From Corallococcus sp. EGB (GTDB taxonomy: Bacteria > Myxococcota > Myxococcia > Myxococcales > Myxococcaceae), in assembly GCF_019968905.1 (NCBI RefSeq), contig NZ_CP079946.1, positions 2,170,001 through 2,234,000 on the forward strand: DNA of 64,000 bases, in the 5' to 3' direction. Positions within the stretch are counted from its first letter, which is position 1, and each line of letters begins with the position of its first letter. The notes under the pieces are model-generated. The model did not search any database. It had not been told where the DNA came from and saw only the letters and a program-made list of their open reading frames with translations. Shown here piece after piece: positions 9,971 to 18,667 of the stretch. The position numbers were made by a program, and so were the translations under genes.

Positions 9971-10498
9971 ATGACCGGAATCAGCCGACTCGTCGCCCTC
10001 GCCGTGGGCGCCTTCGCCGCGTGGGCCTCCGCCGCGGAGCCCGTCACCCGGGCCCCCTCCGCGTTCTTCCTGTCCCGCAGCGAGAACCGCAACCAGGTGC
10101 ACTACGCGGTGAGGCTGGACGAGGCCTGCCGCCCGGTGGGGACGAGCCCCGTGCAGGTCTACTGGCGGATGCTGGAGCGCGGTGAGTCGGAGGTGGAGCC
10201 GCTCCTCACGGTCGAGCAGCCGGTGTACGGCCTCGAGGACTCGCAGGCCGTCGAGGCCACGGCGGACGGGTGGCGCGTGCGCATCAAGCTGCGTGCCTTT
10301 CCCTCGCGCCCCATCGACATCACCTCCACCCTGGTGAATGGACAATGCCAGGTGTTGGCCTGGACGCGGGTCGGCCGCGACGTCACCCAGTTGGAGCATG
10401 TCTTCGTGAAGACGTCCTGGCCCTTCTCCGTCGACTTCGTGCGGCTGGATGGCGTGGGTCCGGAGGGACAGCCCGTCCATGAGCTGGTGCGCGGTTGA
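9971..10498 (+). CDS. DUF4833 domain-containing exported protein
   Basis: A 175-residue protein with a cleavable signal peptide (MTGISRLVALAVGAFAAWAS, cleavage expected after ASA). The mature part begins with FFLSRSENRNQVHYAV and continues with CRPVGTSPVQVYWRMLE, which I recognise as DUF4833, a family of periplasmic proteins without known activity. I start at 9971 because the signal peptide begins there; upstream codons in the same frame look non-coding. The gene is single, followed after 98 bases by a small Cys-rich secreted protein. Confidence 0.8.
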   Translation: MTGISRLVALAVGAFAAWASAAEPVTRAPSAFFLSRSENRNQVHYAVRLDEACRPVGTSPVQVYWRMLERGESEVEPLLTVEQPVYGLEDSQAVEATADGWRVRIKLRAFPSRPIDITSTLVNGQCQVLAWTRVGRDVTQLEHVFVKTSWPFSVDFVRLDGVGPEGQPVHELVRG

Positions 10499-10596
10499 GG
10501 TGTGATTCCTGACAGACGTCCAGGTGCAACTCCATGTCGGGAGTCACGCGGGGTGTGGTTCGATGCCCCGCTCCCTCTCTCGAGGAGAGACATGCC

Positions 10597-10998
10597 ATGA
10601 AGAGCTTCCTGGGTGTGTTGACGGTCCTCGTCGTCCCGGTGCTGGTGGCCTTTGGTGGTGTGACGCAAGACGGAGCCGCGAACGGTGGTGATGCGCCCGC
10701 GGTCCTGGGCGAGGCGTCGAGCGCTCTCGAACACTGTGAGAAGGTCTGCCCCAACGGGTCGACGGTGGCCTGTGACGGGACGACCTGCACGGTCCACGAG
10801 GACTCGGTCGAGTGCGACGGACTCCACAACATCTGTTTCACGCCCACGCCCATCTGCGGCCTGAATGATCGCTGCGGCAAGCTCGCGGGCACGGCGTGTT
10901 CGCCGGTGGGGGCGACGCGCAGTTGTTGTCTGATCGGTCACCCCAATCCCAACTGCTACTGCATGCCCACCAAGGTCTGGGCTTGCAGCGCGCTGTGA
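10597..10998 (+). CDS. Small Cys-rich secreted protein
   Basis: A 133-residue precursor with a hydrophobic signal (MKSFLGVLTVLVVPVLVAFG). The mature region holds 14 cysteines, including CEKVC, a CC pair and CYC, with no known motif. Such a density implies a disulfide-bonded extracellular protein. GAGGAGAG just before the ATG supports the start. Function is unknown; toxin-like or inhibitor-like roles are possible but unsupported. Confidence 0.75.
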   Translation: MKSFLGVLTVLVVPVLVAFGGVTQDGAANGGDAPAVLGEASSALEHCEKVCPNGSTVACDGTTCTVHEDSVECDGLHNICFTPTPICGLNDRCGKLAGTACSPVGATRSCCLIGHPNPNCYCMPTKVWACSAL

Positions 10999-11023
10999 GC
11001 GCCGCGCCGCGTCGCCTCATCCG

Positions 11024-11503
11024 CTAACGCGTGGCGCGCGCGAGCAGGAGCGCCGCCGCGAGACAGGCCGCTGTCCGGACGTGGTTCCACGCCGTCCAGG
11101 TGGCCACGTAGCTCCTCCACTGGCTCGCGGCCTCGGGGCTGGTGGGGGACAGCGCCGCCAGGAGCTCGTTCCGGGGGACGTTGAACGCGGCCGTCACGAC
11201 GAAGCCACCCACGAGGAGCAGGAGGGCGCCGGCGAGGCGTGGGCCCGCCCGCGTCGTGCTCCAGGTCCACGGGGTGGCCATGGCGAGCAGGAGGCAGACC
11301 CCCGTCGTGCCGAAGAACACGCTCATGAGGCCGCGCTCGAGCGCCGCGACGTTGATGGCCTGCATGGCCTCGATGCCGCGCTCGGGTGGGAGCCGGGAGA
11401 GGCCCTTCATCACGAACGACGAGAAGGCGAAGAAGGTCCCCGCCAGCAGCGCGCTCCCCGCGGCGGCCAGCCACGTCAGCGTGTTCACGGTGGCTTCGAG
11501 CAT
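11024..11503 (-). CDS. DUF1772 (anthrone oxygenase-like) membrane protein
   Basis: A 159-residue protein with four hydrophobic helices. It shows the conserved pattern of DUF1772: ALLAGTFFAFSSFVMKGLSR at the first helix, then AMQAINVAALERGLM, AAFNVPRNE, and WNHVRTAACLAA near the end. The family includes anthrone oxygenases of aromatic polyketide pathways, but most members are uncharacterised. It lies 14 bases downstream of the NmrA-like gene on the same strand, so the two form an operon. Confidence 0.85.
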   Translation of the reverse strand: MLEATVNTLTWLAAAGSALLAGTFFAFSSFVMKGLSRLPPERGIEAMQAINVAALERGLMSVFFGTTGVCLLLAMATPWTWSTTRAGPRLAGALLLLVGGFVVTAAFNVPRNELLAALSPTSPEAASQWRSYVATWTAWNHVRTAACLAAALLLARATR

Positions 11504-11517
11504 GCCCTGTTCCTCTC

Positions 11518-12405
11518 TCAGAGGGCCGCGTAGGCCCGGGCCAGCTCTCCGACGAAGTCCTCGAAGCGCGTGGGCGTGGAGTTCTCTGGCGTGCGGCCGT
11601 GGTGGGGTTGGACCCGTCCCTCGTTGAAGGCGCGCGTCATCGCCACATACAGGTGGGCGAAGGTCTCCGATACCCCCGCCTGGACCAGGGCTCTCACCAT
11701 GTCCGCGTCGGGGAACCGGACGTATTCGAGGTCGGGACGGCCGATGCTCGCGCCCAGCAGGCGGGTGGCTTCGCGGAGGCTCAGGTCCCGCGGGCCGAGC
11801 AACTCTCGCGCCACATGGCCCGTCCAGTCCCGCGCCACCATCGCGCGGGCCGCGACCTCCGCGATGTCGCGCGTGGCGATCATGGGAATCGCGAGGTCCG
11901 GCTCGACGGAGTCGCCGCTGATGCCCTGGTGCTTGATGAGCCCCAGCACGTCGTGGAGGTTCTCGAAGAAGGACACCGGGCGAAGCAGCAGTACGTGCGT
12001 GTCTCGCAGGGTCTTCAGTCGCTCCTCCTGGGCATGCAGCGTGGCGAGCAGGCCCGTGCCCTCGCTCAGGTCCGCGCCCAGGCTGCTGAGCGCCACCGCG
12101 TGCCGGACGCCGCTGTCCCGGAGCGCCTTGACGATGGCCTCTCCCTTCCGTTGCTGCTCGCGGTGGTAGTCCGTCGACGCGCGGTCCATGGGGAGCAGGG
12201 TGTAGACCGCGTCCGCCCCGCGGAAGGCCCGTGTCAGGAAGGTTGCGTCATGCGCCTCGCCCGTGAGCACCTCCGCGCCCAACTCCGCCAGCGGCGCGAG
12301 GCGCTCCGGCGAGCGTCCCAGTGCGCGGACCGGCTGCCCCTGTCGGCGCAGGATTTCGACGACCTTCTTCCCCGTGTTTCCGTTCGCTCCCATCACGACC
12401 AACAT
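11518..12405 (-). CDS. NmrA-like NAD(P)-binding protein
   Basis: A 295-residue protein of the NmrA/NAD(P)H-azoreductase group of atypical short-chain dehydrogenases. It opens with MLVVMGANGNTGKKVVEILR, the GxxGxxG nucleotide-binding loop, followed by ALGRSPERLAPL, where Arg can discriminate NADP. The usual catalytic Tyr-x-x-x-Lys is not evident, as in NmrA itself. The ATG at 12405 has GGGAGG 7 bases upstream; the longer open frame adds 35 unlikely residues. The gene is first in an operon with the DUF1772 gene and divergent from the AraC regulator, its likely controller. Confidence 0.85.
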   Translation of the reverse strand: MLVVMGANGNTGKKVVEILRRQGQPVRALGRSPERLAPLAELGAEVLTGEAHDATFLTRAFRGADAVYTLLPMDRASTDYHREQQRKGEAIVKALRDSGVRHAVALSSLGADLSEGTGLLATLHAQEERLKTLRDTHVLLLRPVSFFENLHDVLGLIKHQGISGDSVEPDLAIPMIATRDIAEVAARAMVARDWTGHVARELLGPRDLSLREATRLLGASIGRPDLEYVRFPDADMVRALVQAGVSETFAHLYVAMTRAFNEGRVQPHHGRTPENSTPTRFEDFVGELARAYAAL

Positions 12406-12560
12406 GGATTCCTCCCAGGGGACGTCCCCTCGGCAGTGAGTTGCCTGGAATCCAATATCGGCGCGGGGAGTGGGATTTTCAATGATGGGGAGTCGCTGGT
12501 TCATGCTCATTCGTCCAGGTCGCCTGGACGATGCATGGGGCGGGGCCGATACTCGGGGAT

Positions 12561-13499
12561 ATGACGGACTTCATGCCGCCGGTCGATCCGCTCGGTGAAG
12601 CACTGCACTTCCTGCGAATGACCGGAACGTTCTATTGCCGGTCGGAGATGTCGGCGCCGTGGGGGCTGGCGCTCCCGGTGATGGAGGGGAGCCTGATGTT
12701 CCACGTCGTGACGTCCGGCCAGTGCTGGCTGGAGGTCGATGACGGCGAACCGCTGTTGCTCCAGCCAGGGATGTTCGCGCTCTTGCCGCACGGAAAGGGG
12801 CACCGGCTGACGAGCGAGCGGGGTGGAGCCACGCGGCGCCTGGAGGAGCTCCCGGAGGAGTTGGTCAGCGAGCGCTACTCCATCCTGCGTCACGGGGGAG
12901 GCGGCGCGCCCACGACGCTCATCTGCGGTGCCGTGCGGCTCGACCATCCGGCCGCGCGCCATCTCGTCTCGCTCCTGCCCGCCATCATCCGCATCGAGCC
13001 GTCGGACTCACCGCGAATGGACTGGCTCCAGGGCACGCTGCGCTTCATGGCCCTGGAGGCGAAGGAGCTGCGCCCGGGAGGAGAGACGGTCATCACCCGA
13101 CTCGCGGACGTGCTGGTGGTGCAGGCCCTGCGCGAGTGGATGGCCCAGGACGCGGCGGCGAAGACGGGCTGGCTGGGGGCGCTCCAGGACCGCGAGGTGG
13201 GCCGGGCGCTCACGCTCATCCACCGCGAGCCGACGCGGGCCTGGACCGTGGCGACGCTCGCGGCCGAGGTCGCGATGTCGCGCTCGGCGTTCTCCGCGCG
13301 CTTCACGCGGTTGGTGGGCGAGCCGCCCATGCACTACCTGGCGCGCTGGCGCATGGCCGTGGCCCACACGAGCTTGAAGGAGGAGCGCCCGGGCCTCGCG
13401 GAGCTGGCGGCGCGCATGGGCTACCAGTCCGAGGCGGCCTTCAGTCGCGCCTTCAAGCGCTTCATGGGCATCTCACCTGGCGCGGTCCGCCGGGCGTGA
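12561..13499 (+). CDS. AraC-family transcriptional regulator with cupin sensor domain
   Basis: A 312-residue regulator. Residues about 15-190 form the AraC-type cupin sensor (VTSGQCWLEVDDGEPLLLQP and FALLPHGKGHRL). The last 100 residues carry the two helix-turn-helix motifs: WTVATLAAEVAMSRSAFSAR and LAELAARMGYQSEAAFSRAF, ending FKRFMGISPGAVRR. The family often activates neighbouring reductase or efflux genes in response to small hydrophobic molecules. Its divergent position 155 bases from the NmrA/DUF1772 operon makes that operon the likely target. The ATG at 12561 is preferred over one 30 bases upstream because of a GGGG tract just before it. Confidence 0.85.
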   Translation: MTDFMPPVDPLGEALHFLRMTGTFYCRSEMSAPWGLALPVMEGSLMFHVVTSGQCWLEVDDGEPLLLQPGMFALLPHGKGHRLTSERGGATRRLEELPEELVSERYSILRHGGGGAPTTLICGAVRLDHPAARHLVSLLPAIIRIEPSDSPRMDWLQGTLRFMALEAKELRPGGETVITRLADVLVVQALREWMAQDAAAKTGWLGALQDREVGRALTLIHREPTRAWTVATLAAEVAMSRSAFSARFTRLVGEPPMHYLARWRMAVAHTSLKEERPGLAELAARMGYQSEAAFSRAFKRFMGISPGAVRRA

Positions 13500-14043
13500 C
13501 GCGTCACTTCGGATAGGAGTCCTAATGCCCAAGGCATTGCTGAGGGCTCGGCTGACGCCCGTGGCACACAGGCTCTGGCTTCGGACATGAAGTTTCCGGT
13601 GGTTGTTTTCGCGACATCCCTGGCCGAGTTGCGTGGAATCGTCATTCCGTGCACGCGCGCCACGACGAGGGTGCAGAACGGCGTGCTGCCTCTTCGGGGT
13701 GTTCGCCGGGGGCCTTGCTGTGTCGCATGTTCACGTCGGTGAGCGCTTCGTCAGCGCGCTGAGTGGCTTTCTCGGCGACCTGCTCGAGCTGCTTTGTCTG
13801 GGGGAGGGCGCCCAGCACCTTCGTGTCCTGCGGCGCATCCGCGAGGCCCTTGGGGAGCGTGGCCTCTGCGCGCGCTCCGCCGCCCCCAGGGCCATGCAGC
13901 GGGCTTCCTCTGCGGCGCGCAGGTCCTGCGTCGCAAGCGGCATCTCCGAGGCGAGCCCCCTGGAGGGCCCAGTCCGCGCTGGACTGAGCCCAGGGGCAAT
14001 CTGCGCGTGCCTCAGGAGGCCCAGGGTCGAGAAAATAGGGTGC
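13500..14043. other. Gene-free stretch, possible relic on the minus strand
   Basis: No intact gene is seen. On the minus strand, between about 13990 and 13600, the frames LATQDLRAAEEARCMALGAA and, after a shift, LPKGLADAPQDTKVLGALPQ followed by a Lys/Glu-rich helix could be one frameshifted small helical protein. I do not recognise it. Confidence 0.3.
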
Positions 14044-15402
14044 TCAGAGAGTCAGGCCGACCACCGGGGCCGAGGCGACATCCGGGACAAGGCTGAGCCG
14101 CCGTCCCGGGTTCGTCGTCATTCCCGTCGGTACGCACATCCAGCCCGACGAGGTGCCCCAGACGTGGGTGATAGAGCCGTTGTTGTTTGCGACCAACTGT
14201 GGCCAGCCGTAGGCGGTGCGGCCGGCGATGGGAATACCGGTTGGCAGGGAGGCCGTTGTCGGGATGCGGTTCCATTTCCCGTTCGCCCCGAAAATATGGT
14301 GCACCCGGCTGAATTCCAGCGACAGGCCCTGTAGGGTGCCGTCCGGCTGAATGACGGCGACCAAGTCTGCGCCGGGCTGTAAGTCCACCCCGGTGTCGCC
14401 CTTGTGCCAGCCGGAGTTATCAGCCCAAACATGAAACAGGCGGCCGTCGTCGTTGAAGAGGCCATGAAGGTCCGTCCCATTGGCCGTCATCGAGAAGGTG
14501 CAGTTGCCCGACACCGTCACGGATGATGGGAGCTTCTTCCAGCCGTTGGCGTCGAAGGTGTGCCAGAGTCGTCCAGCCTCGAGGGTAAAGATTTGGGGCG
14601 ATGGATTGGCCGGGGTCCGCAGCACGTTGAGCGGAGCTCCCGGGGCCATCGCCAGGCCGCTGCTCATGGTCGTCCAACCGTTGCTGCCGGCATAGACAAG
14701 CACCATGACGCCGTCGACATTCGCCATGGCGCGCGGCGACTGCCCAGGGCCCGGAGAGAACGCGCCGTACGTCGTGTTGCCAGGCAGGACGAGGTTGCTG
14801 AGCATGTGGGCCCAGCCGCCTGCGGCGCCGAGATGACCGAGGCGTCTATCCTCCAGGGGCAGGCCACCGCCGGTGCCGCCGCTGCCGGAGCCAACGTAGT
14901 CGAGCGGGTTCACCCGGGTGCCGCCGGCCGTCACCATGTGCCAGTGCAGGTGAGGGCCCGTCGAAGACCCGGAGCCGGGTGCACCGGCAGCACCGCCGGA
15001 GTAGCCGACGATTTCGCCCTGTTGGACAAAGCGTTCGCCGCCGTTGAATCCAGACAGGTGGAGGTACTGGCTCCTCATGCCGTTGGCCATGACAATGGTA
15101 GCAGTGTAGCCACCTGTGCCGTTATTCCAGTCGATGAGGAGTTGTCCCGAGGCGCAGGCTGGTAGAGGCGTGCCAACACCCATGACGTAGTCGATTCCGC
15201 CCAGGGAGCCGCGGTTGACGTGGTCCCACCACCCATCTGAGATGGCGTAACCCGCGAACGGGTTGCTGATTGTCTCGGCGGCGTGGGCGGTGCCAGCCAG
15301 CAGGCCGGAGCTACCGACGGCGGCAAAGCCAACCGCGACACTGCCGGCTCGCAGAAGTGAGCGCCGGGAGAATTGGCGAGGGGTTCGGGACTCGGGAGAC
15401 AT
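14044..15402 (-). CDS. Tat-exported M23-like peptidase domain with C-terminal propeller, one zinc ligand missing
   Basis: A 452-residue exported protein. The N-terminus SRRSLLRAGSVAVGFAAVGS is a twin-arginine signal, ending near AHA. Residues about 55-165 match LytM/M23 endopeptidases: GIDYVMGVGTPLPA and the HxH motif in STGPHLHWHM (His151, His153). The family needs HxxxD for zinc. Here Asp71 is present, but residue 67, where His belongs, is Leu. Residues about 185-452 form repeats with Trp and Gly (HVWADNSGW, HIFGANGKW, HVWGTSSGW), as in PLL-like propeller lectins. I take the ATG at 15402, with GGAGG 6 bases before it, rather than the in-frame TTG 12 bases upstream. The style recalls actinobacterial exported proteins, so transfer is possible. 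Confidence 0.8.
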   Translation of the reverse strand: MSPESRTPRQFSRRSLLRAGSVAVGFAAVGSSGLLAGTAHAAETISNPFAGYAISDGWWDHVNRGSLGGIDYVMGVGTPLPACASGQLLIDWNNGTGGYTATIVMANGMRSQYLHLSGFNGGERFVQQGEIVGYSGGAAGAPGSGSSTGPHLHWHMVTAGGTRVNPLDYVGSGSGGTGGGLPLEDRRLGHLGAAGGWAHMLSNLVLPGNTTYGAFSPGPGQSPRAMANVDGVMVLVYAGSNGWTTMSSGLAMAPGAPLNVLRTPANPSPQIFTLEAGRLWHTFDANGWKKLPSSVTVSGNCTFSMTANGTDLHGLFNDDGRLFHVWADNSGWHKGDTGVDLQPGADLVAVIQPDGTLQGLSLEFSRVHHIFGANGKWNRIPTTASLPTGIPIAGRTAYGWPQLVANNNGSITHVWGTSSGWMCVPTGMTTNPGRRLSLVPDVASAPVVGLTL

Positions 15403-15590
15403 CAGAACCTCCAAGGAGAATGGGGAGAGGTAGAGGCGGCGAAGACTGCGCTTGCTTTGTTACGGACTGTGGCCCGCCCCTGGCGGTGAAACCGCCGCGG
15501 GCAATCGGCCCAGTCGTCGCGACAATAGGCTCGCCTGGGCCGGATGGTCCAGGTTGGCATGGAGAGCTTGATTGTCTGCTCTGGCGTCGC

Positions 15591-15809
15591 TCAATCGCTC
15601 GTGACGGCAACGGGCCTGCAGTGCTGCACCGGCCTATTGAGGCACCAGGTTTGGGCCTGAGCCTGTTCGGTGGATAGGTCGACTGCGCCGCTTCCTTGGA
15701 TGTTGCTGCTCCCTTCCCTGTGGCTCGTGTCGTCCGAGGCGTCGCGGAACGCCAGGAACAGCGCGTCGACTTCGCGGTGCTGCTGAATCAACAGGTCGAT
15801 GACGTCCAC
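15591..15809 (-). pseudogene. Hemerythrin-domain protein, 5' fragment
   Basis: From a GTG with AGGAG 6 bases upstream the product reads VDVIDLLIQQHREVDALFLA followed by FRDASDD. This is the first helix of a hemerythrin/HHE domain, with the first iron-ligand His. After about 28 residues the similarity ends and an unrelated tail runs to a stop. The remaining helices and ligands are missing, so this is a truncated gene. Confidence 0.7.
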
Positions 15810-16334
15810 GGGTGCGCTCCTTTCAATGGGGTCGCTCCCGAGCGGTCCGCATGCGCCCCTGCTGCGGCAATCGCGCGCTTCGCCGTGCAAGCTCCCTCGC
15901 CCCGTCCTGTGCGAGGGGGGGCAGGGGCGCGCTTCCGCTGGGCCGCGGCGGGGGATCAAAGAGCCACAGGGCCCGCCGCCGAATTCTCAAGAACCGAAGA
16001 AACATTCGCCGCAACCTCAGGAAAATGTAGGCAGTTCCTTGATGCGAATGCCCATTCCCGAGGCAGGATCCTTCGATGTCGTGGTCCACGTCCTCGTATC
16101 CCGCGGGGGGCCTCAGTCCATGGTGCTGAACCCGCCTGCGTCTAGAGGACGAAGGCCATTGCTGAAGCTCGAGGAGGGCGCGTCGGGGCGGCGTGCCTCG
16201 CACTTCCGCGCGAACGGGCGACGTGCTTCATGACGCACCTCGCACTCCCACCCCAACCCCAGTGAACCGGCGGTGCCCGCGTCACTCCGTGAGGAGCGGG
16301 AGGACGCGGCCGCCCGCCCCAACCAGGACATCCC
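15810..16334. other. No supported gene
   Basis: Only shadow frames are present. The stretch holds the promoter and leader of the following GISG-family gene, but no clear promoter elements can be named. Confidence 0.4.
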
Positions 16335-18032
16335 ATGGGAATCAGCGGAATCATCGGTGGCGCGGCGGATGCCGCTCGGCGCGCGGCGGAAGCGGCGAAG
16401 CGCGTGGCGGAGGCGGCCGAGAAGAAGGCCCCCGAGGCGGCGGCGACGGCGAAGAAGGCCATGGAGCCGATTGAGTCGGTCGCCAAGAAGCGCACGCAGG
16501 ACGTCTTCGAGCGACACGAGGCGCCGGGCGACAGCGGGCGCGACGTGAAGCAGAAGGACCGCGGGACGGTGGGCGACTTCTTCGAGGACCTGAGGACCAA
16601 GGCGGGCGACGCGCTCAAGGACACGGCCCAGAAGGTGGGCGAGGAGCTGGACAAGGCGACGGACGTCGTGGCCAACGGGCTGGACCAGCTGGGGCAGGCC
16701 ATCCAGGGCGCGCCGGCGCGGAATCCGCTGCAGGACTTCGCCCAGGACCTCGTCGGGGGCGTCCTCCGGGGAGCGGCCGGCGTGGTGCGCGACTCGGCGA
16801 AGACCGTGGGCGCGGTCAAGGACGCGCTCGACTTCAACACGCAGGTGGAACAGCTCAAGCCGGGCGAGAGCATCTCCGTGGGCCTCAATGCCGAGGTGGA
16901 TGTCTACGCCGTCGGCATCACCGGCAAGGGTGACCTGACCGTCAGCCGTAGCGCCGAGGACGGCGGGGGCTACACCGTCTCCGCCAGCGGGGATGTGGGG
17001 GCGGGCATCATCGGGAAGATGGGCGGCAAGGGGGCGGCGGACGCGAGCGCCAGCGCGTTCGGTACCGCGGGCGCCAAGGTGGAGTACCAGTTCGATACCC
17101 TGGAGGAGGCCCAGCGCGCCGCCGGCATCATCGCGGCCACGGCCGCCGTGTCGGGCGCCTCGGGGAGCAACCCGCTGCTGGGCCTGGGCTTGAACGTCGT
17201 GCTGGGCGACCCGCGGTCGGAGCTGGAGGGCCTGCGCGACAAGGTGAGCGCGGTGGAATTCGAGCTGGGCGCGGAGGGGGGCTTCGCGGCCGAGCTGGGC
17301 ATGCAGGGCCTGCAGGACGTGCTCAGCACGGGCGCGAGCGCGGGCGTGGACATCAACCAGTCCACCATGGCGCGCATCGAGATGGAGGGGGGCAAGCCGA
17401 CGTCGCTGACGCTCATCCAGTCGCAGGAGATTTCGGCCAACGCGGGCGCGAGCGTGGGCCTGGGGGTTCCGAGCCAGGGCGACGCCAGCGCGTCGCTGCC
17501 GACGAATGCCTCGGCCGGAGTCGAGGGGTCGCTCAAGGTGGAGCTGGAGCAGTGCATCGACCTGTCGGAGAACTTCAAGCTGGACGACTTCCTGCGGGAC
17601 CCGAAGAGCGCCGCGCAGGAGCTGGGCCAGACGGTCCTCCAGGCGAGCGAGGCGAAGGTGACGCTCACCGACTCGCGCCAGGGTACCGCGCAGGCGCTCG
17701 GCCTGGGCGGGAGCATGGGCCGCGAGGTGAATATGGAAATGAGCGGCAACCTCCAGGACATCGTGAACAGCGGCGCGTTCACCAGCATCGCCAACGGCGA
17801 CGTGGGGCAGGCGGTGACGCAGCTTGGCGGCAAGGTCGACATCAAGGCCACTGTGCAGGACAGGACCACGGTGAACGGTGACATCGGCGTCGGGGGGCAC
17901 GCCGGCGCGGTCGGCGCCGAGGTGGGGGTCACCACCGAGCGCACCACGGTGGGCGAGGAGCACGAACTCACCGCCGCGCAGCTCAAGGAGCTGTATCTCA
18001 CGCAGCGCTGGTCCGCCGGCGTCGGCAGCTGA
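16335..18032 (+). CDS. GISG-family protein A (Ala-rich leader, beta-repeat body)
   Basis: A 565-residue protein of no family I can name. It starts MGISGIIGGAADAARRAAEA, a short GISG leader followed by an Ala/Arg/Lys amphipathic helix to about residue 50, then a charged segment. From about residue 170 it is beta-type and Gly/Ser-rich, with alternating hydrophobics (ISVGLNAEVDVYAV, GGYTVSASGDVGAGIIG) and FDTLEEAQRAAGIIAATAA near residue 255. The same block recurs in the truncated paralogue at 20002-21260 and in the large protein at 27833-32623. No signal peptide or lipobox is present. There is no recognisable catalytic tail, unlike the nuclease-tipped paralogue. It may be a structural or delivery member of that group. 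Confidence 0.75.
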   Translation: MGISGIIGGAADAARRAAEAAKRVAEAAEKKAPEAAATAKKAMEPIESVAKKRTQDVFERHEAPGDSGRDVKQKDRGTVGDFFEDLRTKAGDALKDTAQKVGEELDKATDVVANGLDQLGQAIQGAPARNPLQDFAQDLVGGVLRGAAGVVRDSAKTVGAVKDALDFNTQVEQLKPGESISVGLNAEVDVYAVGITGKGDLTVSRSAEDGGGYTVSASGDVGAGIIGKMGGKGAADASASAFGTAGAKVEYQFDTLEEAQRAAGIIAATAAVSGASGSNPLLGLGLNVVLGDPRSELEGLRDKVSAVEFELGAEGGFAAELGMQGLQDVLSTGASAGVDINQSTMARIEMEGGKPTSLTLIQSQEISANAGASVGLGVPSQGDASASLPTNASAGVEGSLKVELEQCIDLSENFKLDDFLRDPKSAAQELGQTVLQASEAKVTLTDSRQGTAQALGLGGSMGREVNMEMSGNLQDIVNSGAFTSIANGDVGQAVTQLGGKVDIKATVQDRTTVNGDIGVGGHAGAVGAEVGVTTERTTVGEEHELTAAQLKELYLTQRWSAGVGS

Positions 18033-18127
18033 GACGGGTCCGCGGCGAGGGCGGCTCGCGCCATGCGGTGCGCCCAGGCCTCGCCCTTGCCTCCGGACTC
18101 GTACTTCTTGCGCTGGACGAGCGGGGG

Positions 18128-18205
18128 TGGGGCCAGCAGCTCGCGCAGCTCGACCCTCGCGAGTCACTCGTCATCCACAAGCAACGCGCGCAGCGGTGAC
18201 GTCAT
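18128..18205 (-). pseudogene. LytTR-type response regulator, N-terminal scrap
   Basis: From an ATG with GAGGAGG upstream the minus strand reads MTSPLRALLVDDE, a stop, then LARVELRELLA. This is the beginning of a receiver domain of LytTR-class regulators, with the acidic pair VDDE. The stop lies directly after the acidic residues, and the remaining receiver is gone within about 25 residues. Confidence 0.6.
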
Positions 18206-18239
18206 GGGCCTCCTCGTTGAGGATGGGGGAGCGAGTCCT

Positions 18240-18560
18240 GGGCGGGAAACCCGACGACGCGGACACCTCCGCCCGCCTCCGAGCGCTCCAGCGTGGCGCG
18301 GTCTGCGAAGAGCTGGGCCTGTCGCTCGCGCACGTTGCGCAGCTCGGAGAGCTCCGCCCGCTCCTCGCTGGTGAGGGCGCCCGGCTTGCCGTGGCCCTTG
18401 TCCGTCTTGGCTTGCTCCCTCACCTGTCGAAGGCGGTCTCGGTCAGGTCCAGGTCTCTGGCCACTTCCGCGACGGACTCTCCCTCCTCCCGCAGCATCTC
18501 CAACGTCAGGCGGATGGCTCCCAGGAAGAGCGCGCGCATATCGGTGCGCACCTCCTCGTG
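18240..18560 (-). mobile_element. IS3-family OrfA relic
   Basis: Minus-strand frames give LTLEMLREEGESVAEVARDL followed, after a frame change, by KGHGKPGALTSEERAELSEL. These match the helix-turn-helix and the GKGKPGALTSAERQELTKL segment of the intact OrfA at 47566-47877. There is no OrfB part. The relic sits between GISG protein A and the gene at 18668. Confidence 0.75.
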
Positions 18561-18667
18561 CGAGGGGGGCGGCAATCTCGGTATCGTCCACGACAGGGAA
18601 CTCCTCGGCCTCCTCGCCGACTACACAGGCATAGGGACGCGACTCGTACGATCGGTATCGTCCGAAA

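Noticed and set aside
13497..13506. Single TGACGCGTCA over the stop of the AraC gene
   Set aside because: It has no phased partner and lies inside a gene end, so it is most likely chance.
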